Shown in pieces: positions 1 to 7,066 of a DNA stretch of 21,223 nt. Origin of the DNA: JAPXSY01 sp034003585 (GTDB lineage: Bacteria; Verrucomicrobiota; Kiritimatiellia; RFP12; UBA1067); NCBI GenBank assembly GCA_034003585.1, contig JAVEYH010000061.1, forward strand, positions 1-21,223. Reading direction: 5' to 3'. The notes under the pieces were generated by a model that made no database searches, was not told the origin of the DNA, and was given only the letters and a program-made list of their open reading frames with translations. Position 1 is the first letter of the stretch, and the number at the start of each line of letters is the position of its first letter. The position numbers and the translations under genes were made by a program.

Positions 1-62
1 CGCCGGCTCCCGTGCCCGATCTCAACCCATTGGCTTTCGTCCAACACCTGTTCGGTCTTCAT
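1..62 (-). CDS. Start of an unidentified minus-strand gene, cut by the window edge
   Basis: An ATG at 62-60 follows immediately after the TAG stop (65-63) of the large haem protein gene. The frame stays open to the left edge and begins MKTEQVLDESQWVEIGHG. A GAGGAG ribosome-binding-site match lies inside the last codons of the upstream gene, three bases before the ATG, which is close but usable. The zero-base spacing suggests co-transcription and translational coupling with the haem protein. Only about 20 residues are visible, with no signal peptide among them and no recognisable family. It could still be a chance open frame. Confidence 0.5.
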   Translation of the reverse strand, partial: MKTEQVLDESQWVEIGHGSR

Positions 63-3000
63 CTACTCCTCAATCACCACCCGGAACCCGACATCGAAAG
101 GCCGCATCCAGCCGGGATACGCCCAGCGCCACGAGGAGGTGGCGCGATGCTGCCGCCGGTACCAGGAGCCGCCGCGCACCACCTTGCGCTCGTCCGGCGT
201 GTCGTTGTTGCGCCCGTCCTCGTCACGGTACGGATAGGGCCGGTACGCGGTCCGCGTCCACTCGGCCGCATTGCCGTGCATGTCATGAAGGCCCCAGGCG
301 TTGGGCTCATAGCTGCCGGCCTTGGCGAGGTGCAGCACCCCGTCGTTGAAACGCCGGTCGCGCAGCTCGTAATCATAGAGCGGCGAGGGGTTTTTCATCG
401 GCTGCGGGTCGATCCCGCCGACGGCCAGCTCGACGAACATGGCGTCCGCGAGGTTTTCCCGTTTGGAGAAATCGCTGTTGACATCGCCGTAGTTCATCGG
501 TGTCGCGGTGCCCGCGCGGCAGGCCCACTCCCACTGCGCCTCGGTCGGGAGCCTCACCGTTTTGCCGATCTTCTTGGAGAGCCACGCGCAGAAGGCGTTG
601 GCCTGCGTCCAAGAGACGCGGATGGCGGGACAGTCGGGGTCGTCCATGAAATATCCCCGGCGGACCTGGTCCTTGTTGTGCATGTCGTAGACGCCGTTTT
701 CGAACGCGGGGTCGAACTGCCGGAATTGCCCCATCGTGATCTCGGTCGTCCCCATCCAGAACGGCCGCGCGATCTTCATGATCCCCGCCGGACGTTCGGC
801 GGGCGTCTCATCCTGGCTGCCCATCACAAACGAACCGGACGGGATCCACGCCAACCGGACGCGCTGCCTCCCGCCGATGTCGTAGACGCTTTCCCGCACG
901 CGCTTCTGCATCGCGCGCTTGGCGACCGTCGCGGAAAAGGGCCACCCGTCCAGCTTCGGTGCCGGCTCGGGCGCGGCCGGCTTCTGCGGCGGCACGAACG
1001 CGACAGGGCGATAGGGGTTGACGATCTCCTCGGGATCGAACTCGTCGTTGGCGTACCGCTTGGCCATCTCCTGGCGGCACGCGAGGACATCCGGCTTGAA
1101 TTTCGGGCTGGTCGGGTAGTGCGCCATCACCTCGCCCCACGTGCCCCAATAGGGCAGATTGAGATCGATCCAGGTGATCAGCCGGTCCCACTGTTCCGAC
1201 GTCAGCGCCACGCCGTGATGCCCCTTTTTCAGGATCTGCACCAGTTCCGAGGTGTCGGCGTGAAACTCGAGCGGCGTGAGGATGTGGTAATCGCCCTCCG
1301 GCCCGTTGCGGCGGATGTAGGGGTGCAGGTTCAGGTACGCCACCGAGAATCTCCCTTGGACCGCATCCGTCTTATTGGTGGCGAGCCGGGTCGTGGCGAA
1401 ATCCGGGAGCGGCCCGCCCAAGCGGGTTTTGGCGGTGGCCTTGTCGTTGTGGCAGCCCGCGCAGGCGGCGTCCAGGACGTTCTGGACCTCGCGCTCAAAG
1501 CCGAAGTTGCGGCGCGGACCGTACCACGGCTTGATCGCCTGCGCTTTATGCCGCGTGGCGGTGGGCTGGACCGACGGCACGGCGGCGTTCTGCTTCTCGT
1601 GGCAGCCGATGCAGGTGATGACCTCGCCCGGCATCCCCACAAACCAGGAGCGCATCAGCTGCATGGCGTTGCCGTCGGCGTCGAGCGGCTGCACCGCGAT
1701 GGGCGTGTTCGCCGGCGCCTTGAAAAAGCAGGAACCGTCCGCCTCGACGTCGACGGTCCCGAGCATGACGCGCTTGTCCCAGGGGCCTTCGAACCCGATC
1801 GCGTAGTGCCCGCCGAAATCACGGGGCGAATAGTCGTACTGGTAGACGCGCAACTGTTTGACCTTCGAAGCCGGCACGCCCTCAAGACCCGGACCGAGCT
1901 TCGCGCCGATCATGTAGACGGTGCACTCCTTCTCGCCCCGCACGAGCCGGTCCTTCGGCAGCAGCGGACGGGGCTGCGGCTTAAGCGGGATCGGCTCGAT
2001 CAGGTTGTCGCTGGGCGAGGTCCAAAGCGGGATGATGTTGTCGTAGACGTCCGCCAGCGCGAGGAACAGGGGACACCACCATTCGTCTTCCCGCACCGAA
2101 ACGAGAAAGAGGCTGTCGTCCAGCGGGTAGGGGTGCAGGAAGAGCGGCGAGTGCCCGGCCACCAGTTGGTCCTTGGAGACATTCTCGACCGGCTGGCCGA
2201 AGCCGGGGATGCGCTGCACCACGCCGTCCGTCTCCATGCGGCCCTTGGCGGAGTCGAAAATCACGAGGTCGCCCATGCGGGATATGCCGTGATGCCCGGT
2301 CACGATCCCCACGAACTTGGAGGTCGAACCCGGCAGCGCGCGCGTGTAGAAAATGCTGTTCGGCCAGTAGGAGTTGCTGCCGTAGAACTCCTGCTGGTCC
2401 GTGCCGTCGGGATTCATGGTCATCAGCACGCGGGCGAAATAGTGGGCGGTGTCGGTGTATTCCCAGCGGAGATACAGCACGCGGCCGTTCGCCAGCACGG
2501 TCGGGCACCAACTGTTGTCCTGATCAAACACCAGCCTGCGGATCGAACCGTCCCGCTCCATCAGGTGCAGGTTGCCGACATAATCGCTGCCGCCCACGCA
2601 GGGCACGCCTTGGAAGCCGCTCGTGGCCACCATGAGCCGGCGCCCGTCCGGCAGGTAACAGGGGTCGTAGTAGTCGATGTCGCGCCGGTCGTCCGGCGTG
2701 AGCTGCGCGCGGACCCCCGGCTTGCTCAGACGGGTCTCGAAGATCCGCCACCCCTCCTCCTCGCCCTGGCCTGACGCGAACATCAGCCGTTCCGCGTCAT
2801 AGTCCAGCGCGACGTTGCCCACAAAGGCGTGGTTGTCCGCGCTCGAATAGACCACGCCCGGGGCCGCCTGTCCCTGCGCGACCGGTGCCCGCACGATATC
2901 GTTGATGTAGCCGCGCAGCGGGACAGAGGAGTTGCCTGCCCAGTTCGCGGGCAGCCCGCTCTGCCCCCGGCTGCGGCGCACAAACAGGATCTCGCGGAAG

Positions 3001-4115
3001 TCGACGGCCGGATGCCGCAGGAAAAGATCCCGGTTGAATTGGTCAACCTGGTCCGCCGCGTCCGCCCGGATCACGGGATCATCCGTCCGCTTCGCCGCCT
3101 CGACGAGAGCCTGCAGTTCCGCCAGCCGCCGGAGTCGCGCCGCGCACTCCGGATAGACGTCGGGGAATTTCGCGGCATAGGCTTGAATCGCGCGCTCCCG
3201 CGCGATGGGGTTGAAGAAGTGCAACAGGACGTTCTGCCGCAGATTCGCTTCCGTGGCCTCGCGAAAGGCCTTGCGGATCGGCGCCATGTCCGCGACCGTC
3301 TTGACCGATCCGAGCGTTTTGAAAAACGCGTTGCGTTGTTTCGTGGGCATTACCCCCAAATAACGCCCGGCCACCTTGTCCAGCGTGAGACGCGGGTACT
3401 CCCGGCGGTGGTAGAGTTCGCAGCCATCGAATTCCGCGGCGATCGCTTCGCGGTCGTTTGGGAAATCGCGCAGCAACTGCAGCAGGATCGGACGCAGTCC
3501 CCAGGCGGCTTGGACCGCCTCGCCGGTCGCGAGCACGGTTTCGATCCACGTCGCCCGTTTGCGGTAATACTTCAGCATCTCCCCTGCGGGCACCGCATTC
3601 AGAACCCGCGGGATCTCCTGGCCCACGGAGGGGTCGGGCGGGCCGTCGAAGGCGATCACGGCGTTCTCCCGCGGCGGCTTGACCAGCGTTTGCGCCCAAC
3701 GGATTTTGCGATCCTCGCCGAGCACTTTGACGGAGAGACCATGGCTCGCGCCCCAGAGCGCCAGACGCTCGATCGGCCGTTCCTCGAACAGGTCCACCTC
3801 CCACCAGGGGTTTTCCGACGCGCCTGACTGCGCGATGAAGTTATCCGGTTCGCGCCACCGCGTCTCGGTGTCGCCGCCGATCGCGGCCGAAGCCGGGCAG
3901 CGCCGCTGCTGCTTGGGGGCCTCCGTCATGTCCGGCCGCCCTTCCGGCGCGATGTTCCGTCCCCCGGAAAAGACCTGCACCTCGGCAATCGTCACACTCT
4001 GCCGGCCCGCCCCGGTCCGATCCAGCCGCACGAACCGCCCGGTGACCGGCACTGCCCAAGACGTGCCGCCCATCGCCAACAGAACCGCAACCGCGCACTG
4101 GATTCGGAATCCCAT
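63..4115 (-). CDS. Exported dihaem protein: discoidin-like, HZS-alpha-like propeller, two CxxCH sites, C-terminal FGE/SUMF1-type domain
   Basis: A 1350-residue protein with a signal peptide (about residues 1-21, ending in TSWA) and therefore probably periplasmic. Residues 25-145 look like a galactose-binding/F5-8C fold (PWWEVDLF at 103-110). A helical stretch to about 345 precedes a beta-propeller-like region at about 360-700, resembling the middle domain of hydrazine synthase alpha subunits and their many non-anammox relatives (DPCYLPDGR, NGRVLYLRWEY). Two c-type haem motifs follow, CIGCH at 835-839 and CAGCH at 885-889, then the family signature WIDLNLPYWGTWG near 981. From about 1075 there is a formylglycine-generating-enzyme-type domain (IPSGSFVMGS, GNAAEWTR, RGGSW at 1314-1318, GFR near the end). 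That domain has no cysteines at the catalytic positions, so sulfatase activation is unlikely. AAGGAG lies upstream of the ATG. The substrate is unknown; redox or electron-transfer work on an extracellular substrate is an inference. Confidence 0.88.
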   Translation of the reverse strand: MGFRIQCAVAVLLAMGGTSWAVPVTGRFVRLDRTGAGRQSVTIAEVQVFSGGRNIAPEGRPDMTEAPKQQRRCPASAAIGGDTETRWREPDNFIAQSGASENPWWEVDLFEERPIERLALWGASHGLSVKVLGEDRKIRWAQTLVKPPRENAVIAFDGPPDPSVGQEIPRVLNAVPAGEMLKYYRKRATWIETVLATGEAVQAAWGLRPILLQLLRDFPNDREAIAAEFDGCELYHRREYPRLTLDKVAGRYLGVMPTKQRNAFFKTLGSVKTVADMAPIRKAFREATEANLRQNVLLHFFNPIARERAIQAYAAKFPDVYPECAARLRRLAELQALVEAAKRTDDPVIRADAADQVDQFNRDLFLRHPAVDFREILFVRRSRGQSGLPANWAGNSSVPLRGYINDIVRAPVAQGQAAPGVVYSSADNHAFVGNVALDYDAERLMFASGQGEEEGWRIFETRLSKPGVRAQLTPDDRRDIDYYDPCYLPDGRRLMVATSGFQGVPCVGGSDYVGNLHLMERDGSIRRLVFDQDNSWCPTVLANGRVLYLRWEYTDTAHYFARVLMTMNPDGTDQQEFYGSNSYWPNSIFYTRALPGSTSKFVGIVTGHHGISRMGDLVIFDSAKGRMETDGVVQRIPGFGQPVENVSKDQLVAGHSPLFLHPYPLDDSLFLVSVREDEWWCPLFLALADVYDNIIPLWTSPSDNLIEPIPLKPQPRPLLPKDRLVRGEKECTVYMIGAKLGPGLEGVPASKVKQLRVYQYDYSPRDFGGHYAIGFEGPWDKRVMLGTVDVEADGSCFFKAPANTPIAVQPLDADGNAMQLMRSWFVGMPGEVITCIGCHEKQNAAVPSVQPTATRHKAQAIKPWYGPRRNFGFEREVQNVLDAACAGCHNDKATAKTRLGGPLPDFATTRLATNKTDAVQGRFSVAYLNLHPYIRRNGPEGDYHILTPLEFHADTSELVQILKKGHHGVALTSEQWDRLITWIDLNLPYWGTWGEVMAHYPTSPKFKPDVLACRQEMAKRYANDEFDPEEIVNPYRPVAFVPPQKPAAPEPAPKLDGWPFSATVAKRAMQKRVRESVYDIGGRQRVRLAWIPSGSFVMGSQDETPAERPAGIMKIARPFWMGTTEITMGQFRQFDPAFENGVYDMHNKDQVRRGYFMDDPDCPAIRVSWTQANAFCAWLSKKIGKTVRLPTEAQWEWACRAGTATPMNYGDVNSDFSKRENLADAMFVELAVGGIDPQPMKNPSPLYDYELRDRRFNDGVLHLAKAGSYEPNAWGLHDMHGNAAEWTRTAYRPYPYRDEDGRNNDTPDERKVVRGGSWYRRQHRATSSWRWAYPGWMRPFDVGFRVVIEE

Positions 4116-4177
4116 CCCGCAACTCCTTCCGGCGCGTCAGATGTGATCGGGGGCAGACAAACCCGGTGCCGGATCAC

Positions 4178-4210
4178 GCGGTCCGTGCCGCACCTGTCAC
4201 ACCGGACCGC
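4178..4210 (-). promoter_or_regulatory. Inverted repeat in the 5' leader of the haem protein gene
   Basis: Perfect 8-base arms GCGGTCCG (4178-4185) and CGGACCGC (4203-4210) enclose a 17-base loop. They lie between the proposed promoter (4223-4251) and the start codon at 4115, inside a leader of about 100 bases. The RNA could fold there or the DNA could bind a protein. No known riboswitch class is recognised. The rest of the 4116-4347 gap holds only the promoter and the Shine-Dalgarno. Confidence 0.35.
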
Positions 4211-4222
4211 AATCGGAACCGC

Positions 4223-4251
4223 ATTATGAGGGGCCCGCGGAAAGCCGTCAA
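4223..4251 (-). promoter_or_regulatory. Sigma70-type promoter for the haem protein gene
   Basis: On the minus strand TTGACG (4246-4251), a 17-base spacer and CATAAT (4223-4228) match the consensus at 5/6 and 5/6. Transcription would start near 4216, about 100 bases before the ATG at 4115. It lies between the J-domain gene (stop at 4348) and the haem gene, so the haem gene probably has its own promoter. Confidence 0.65.
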
Positions 4252-4347
4252 GCCTGTGCTCACTCCCAAGGTGGGGTGCGATCCCGACCCCGATTCCGAT
4301 GAATGCCCGTGGCGCGGTTACACCCGCGCCACCCCTTCGCCGCATGA

Positions 4348-5292
4348 TCAGGCCTGCCGGAACGGGCCCGGCTCCGCCATCGCGGTCAGCCGTTCAGGCT
4401 CCATCGCGAGCAGCATCTGGCAGACGTCGCACCGCAACGCCAGCGGCTGAGCCTCCCCGTCAAGGCGCACGCTCCGGCCGCATCCGAAACAGGCCGCCGT
4501 CACACCCTCCGCGACCGGAACCAGCCGGCCGGATTCCGCCAGCCGCACCAGCAGCCCGGCGCGGCCACCCTCGCTGAGCCGGTCGTAGGCCGCTTTGATT
4601 TCAGCGAATTTCCCGGCGGTCAGCGCCCGGATCGCGGGATCGAGATCCGCGTGCTTGTCGGGATGATAGGTCAGACTCAGCGCGCGGTAGGCCGCTTTGA
4701 TCCGTGCGGGGTCGGCATCATACGGCACGCCGAGCGTGTCGCAATCCGCGCGGCGGGGTGCGCCGGACGCGCCGCCGCAGGCCGTGCGGCTGTACGGCAG
4801 CGCCAGAAACCGCGCCTCCTCGGATGAAAGGCCGGACTGCTGCGCGAAGCGCGCGATCCGGGCGGCCCCATCCGTCGTCTCGCCCGCGTCGCTGACCGCC
4901 ACGCGCCACAGCCAGACCTGTGCGGCGCAGGCCAGCCCCGGCACGTTCCGCGCCAGCGCCGCCAGCCGGAGGACTCCCTGATCAATGCGCGCGGCGTCGT
5001 CGATCAAATACGCCAGCTCGTGCGCACCGAGCGACGCGCCGGTCTCGCGGCTGATCTCGCCCAAGACCGAGCGGATCACCCGGTCCTCCCGCATCGTATA
5101 CCGGCCGTCCGCCTCCGCCACCTCGCGTAACGCCGCCGCGGCGATCGCCAACAGCCGCAACGGCTGCCCGCCCGCGCGCCGCGCCTCTTTGCGGTCAACC
5201 AGAAAATGGCCCGCCGCGGCCCCGGCCAACGCCCCCCAAGGCCCGAGAACCGAACCGATGCTGCCGCCCAACGCTTTGCCCCGCCAACCCAT
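4348..5292 (-). CDS. TerB-like / J-domain co-chaperone with C-terminal zinc ribbon (DjlA-like)
   Basis: The chosen start gives 314 residues. The N-terminus is a glycine-zipper hydrophobic segment (GGSIGSVLGPWGALAGAAAG, 9-28), as in DjlA-type proteins, and probably a membrane anchor. Residues about 45-165 are helical and TerB-like (EADGRYTMRED near 60). A J domain follows at about 184-242 with HPD at 210-212, which in this family stimulates the ATPase of an Hsp70 partner. The last 50 residues hold a zinc-ribbon-like CFGC (268-271) and CDVC (288-291). In DjlA the J domain is C-terminal, so the added ribbon is a variation. The ATG at 5292 is preferred over longer frames because MGWRGKALGGSIG matches the family start and the extension would run into the divergent sulfatase gene. 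No Shine-Dalgarno is visible; see the promoter at 5301-5329. Confidence 0.85.
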   Translation of the reverse strand: MGWRGKALGGSIGSVLGPWGALAGAAAGHFLVDRKEARRAGGQPLRLLAIAAAALREVAEADGRYTMREDRVIRSVLGEISRETGASLGAHELAYLIDDAARIDQGVLRLAALARNVPGLACAAQVWLWRVAVSDAGETTDGAARIARFAQQSGLSSEEARFLALPYSRTACGGASGAPRRADCDTLGVPYDADPARIKAAYRALSLTYHPDKHADLDPAIRALTAGKFAEIKAAYDRLSEGGRAGLLVRLAESGRLVPVAEGVTAACFGCGRSVRLDGEAQPLALRCDVCQMLLAMEPERLTAMAEPGPFRQA

Positions 5293-5300
5293 GCGCCGGT

Positions 5301-5329
5301 ACGGTAGCGCAAAACACGGGCCGGGACAA
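5301..5329 (-). promoter_or_regulatory. Possible leaderless promoter of the J-domain gene
   Basis: On the minus strand TTGTCC (5324-5329), a 17-base spacer and TACCGT (5301-5306). The ATG at 5292 lies 8 bases downstream of the -10, so a transcript would start at or next to the start codon, consistent with the absent Shine-Dalgarno. The -10 match is only TAnnnT. The rest of the divergent gap to the sulfatase (to 5560) shows only the sulfatase promoter. Confidence 0.35.
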
Positions 5330-5500
5330 CCGCAATTCCCGTGACCGGCCACACCCGCGTCCTTCCGATGGGCCCTTTCAGCAAAGGACGGCGTCGCGCG
5401 GAAACCCGCCTGCCGCCGGTAACCCGCATCCTCCGTTTCATGCCCGCCGCCGTTCAATAGGAACATCCCCTTGAACCCGGGAGGGTCGGCGTTTTTTGAA

Positions 5501-5529
5501 TTCACACCCCCCGTCCCGTTTGGTACGTT
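5501..5529 (+). promoter_or_regulatory. Possible promoter of the sulfatase gene
   Basis: TTCACA (5501-5506), a 17-base spacer and TACGTT (5524-5529) on the plus strand. The -35 matches 5/6. The -10 keeps only the TAnnnT core and is preceded by TTTGG. The leader to the ATG at 5561 would be about 25 bases. Confidence 0.4.
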
Positions 5530-5549
5530 CCTTTCAGAAGGATTGCCTT

Positions 5550-5558
5550 GGGGGGGGG
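5550..5558 (+). promoter_or_regulatory. Homopolymeric G9 tract in the sulfatase ribosome-binding site
   Basis: Nine consecutive G residues end two bases before the ATG at 5561 and occupy the Shine-Dalgarno position. A better-formed AAGGA lies further upstream (5538-5542), 18 bases from the ATG. The tract is therefore the likely translation-initiation signal and is prone both to replication slippage and to sequencing error. Confidence 0.6.
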
Positions 5559-5560
5559 AA

Positions 5561-7030
5561 ATGAAACACACCCGGACCGGAGACTGGATTCTGCTCGCCG
5601 CCGTGCATCTGCTCGCGGCGTCCGCCGTTTCCGCGGCGGCGGCGCCGCCCAATGTGCTCTTCCTCATCGCCGATGACCTCACGACCTCCGCGCTCGGCTG
5701 CTACGGCAACACCGTGTGCAAAACACCCCATCTCGACCGGCTCGCCGCGCAGGGCATGCGCTTCACGCGCGCCTTCTGCAACGCCACCTACTGCGGCCCG
5801 TCGCGCGCCTCGTTCCTCTCGGGCTACTACCCGCACGCCACAGGCGTGTTCGGGTACACCAGCCCGCGGCCGGCCCTCGGTGACCGCGCGACCTGGCCCC
5901 AGCACTTCAAGCAGGCCGGATATGTTTCGACGCGCGTGAGCAAGGTCTTCCACATGGGCGTGCCGGGAGACATCGAGAAGGGCGCGGACGGCGCGGACGA
6001 CCCGGCCTCCTGGACCCGGCGCTTCAACAGCCCGGGGCCGGAGTGGCGCGCGCCGGGTGACGGCGAGACCCTGCAGAACAATCCCGACGGCATGCGTCCG
6101 GTGGTGGGCGGCAACACCTTTGTGGTGGTCGAGGCGGAGGGTGACGACCTCGTCCATTCGGACGGCAAAACCGCGGCCAAGGCGGTCGAGCTGCTGCTCC
6201 AACACGCGGACAACCCCTTCTTCCTCGCGGTCGGGTTTGTGCGGCCGCACGTTCCCTTTGTCGCGCCCCGCAAACACTTTGAGCCCTACCGGCCCTACAG
6301 CAAAATGGCCCTGCCGCCGAAGCTGGCGGGGGATTGGGATGACATCCCCAAGCCCGGCATCAACTACTGCACCAGCCTGAACATGAAGATGGACGAACGG
6401 CAGCAAAAGAAGGCCATCGGCGGGTACTATGCCGCGGTCTCGTACATGGACGCGCAGGTCGGCAAGGTGCTGGACGCGCTGGAGGCCTCCGGCCAGGCGG
6501 ACAACACCATCGTGATCCTGACCAGCGATCACGGCTTCCACCTCGGCGAGCATGACTTCTGGGCCAAGGTGAGTCTGCGCGACGAGTCGGCGCGGGTGCC
6601 GCTCCTCATCCGCGCGCCCGGCAAGAAACCGGGCGTCTGCGACGCGCTGGTCGAACTGCTCGACCTCTACCCCACCGTATCGCGCCTGTGCGGCCTCGCT
6701 GTGCCGGCGCGCCTGCAGGGCCGGGACTTCTCGCGGCTGCTGGACGATCCGCGGCAGTCGGTCCGCGACACCGTCTTCTGTTACGCGCCCATGCGCCGGG
6801 GGTTTCTGCTGCGCGACGAGCGGTGGGCGTACATCCAGTACGGCGAAGACGCCTCCGGCGGCATTGAGCTGTTCGATATGGTCCGCGACCCCGAACAGTA
6901 CACCAACCTCGCCCGCCACGCCGGTCATGCCGCGACAGTGAACGCCTTCCGGGAAAAACTCGCGGCCCGGCTTGCCGCCGTGCGCCGCTGCGACCTCACC
7001 GCGACCGCCGCGGCGCAAGCGGAGCAATAA
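5561..7030 (+). CDS. Secreted Cys-type sulfatase, iduronate-2-sulfatase-like
   Basis: A 489-residue protein of the family-S1 sulfatase/alkaline phosphatase fold, expected to hydrolyse a sulfate ester on a carbohydrate outside the cytoplasm. A signal peptide spans about residues 1-28. Metal-binding Asp38-Asp39 lie in NVLFLIADDL. The catalytic motif CGPSR starts at Cys78, the residue converted to formylglycine by a maturase. RPHVPFVAP and SDHGFHLGEH (Asp323-His324) complete the active site. Overall sequence resembles iduronate-2-sulfatases, but the true substrate cannot be read. The ATG at 5561 was chosen because it starts directly on the signal peptide; an in-frame ATG at 5471 would put about 30 residues before it. 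A functional maturase must exist elsewhere, because the FGE-like domain encoded nearby lacks catalytic cysteines. The gene converges on the eboD-like gene with about 36 bases between stops. Confidence 0.93.
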   Translation: MKHTRTGDWILLAAVHLLAASAVSAAAAPPNVLFLIADDLTTSALGCYGNTVCKTPHLDRLAAQGMRFTRAFCNATYCGPSRASFLSGYYPHATGVFGYTSPRPALGDRATWPQHFKQAGYVSTRVSKVFHMGVPGDIEKGADGADDPASWTRRFNSPGPEWRAPGDGETLQNNPDGMRPVVGGNTFVVVEAEGDDLVHSDGKTAAKAVELLLQHADNPFFLAVGFVRPHVPFVAPRKHFEPYRPYSKMALPPKLAGDWDDIPKPGINYCTSLNMKMDERQQKKAIGGYYAAVSYMDAQVGKVLDALEASGQADNTIVILTSDHGFHLGEHDFWAKVSLRDESARVPLLIRAPGKKPGVCDALVELLDLYPTVSRLCGLAVPARLQGRDFSRLLDDPRQSVRDTVFCYAPMRRGFLLRDERWAYIQYGEDASGGIELFDMVRDPEQYTNLARHAGHAATVNAFREKLAARLAAVRRCDLTATAAAQAEQ

Positions 7031-7066
7031 GCCTTCCGGGAGCCGCGTCGCGCTTGCCTGGCTGAC

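Noticed and set aside
12..2774. Long plus-strand open frame of 920 codons antisense to the haem protein gene
   Set aside because: Its translation is Arg/His/Pro-rich with no recognisable motif, typical of a mirror frame in high-G+C coding DNA. The minus strand carries clear domains. The other long mirror frames (for example 2829-3827, 5534-7027, 8323-9573, 12496-13974, 15543-17036, 17095-18771) fail for the same reason.
63..4115. Genuine anammox hydrazine synthase subunit
   Set aside because: Only the domain type matches. The other synthase subunits are absent, and the discoidin and FGE parts are foreign to the anammox enzyme.
5293..5682. Extended N-terminus for the J-domain protein
   Set aside because: The extra residues lack family similarity, and the region overlaps the start of the divergent sulfatase gene and its promoter.
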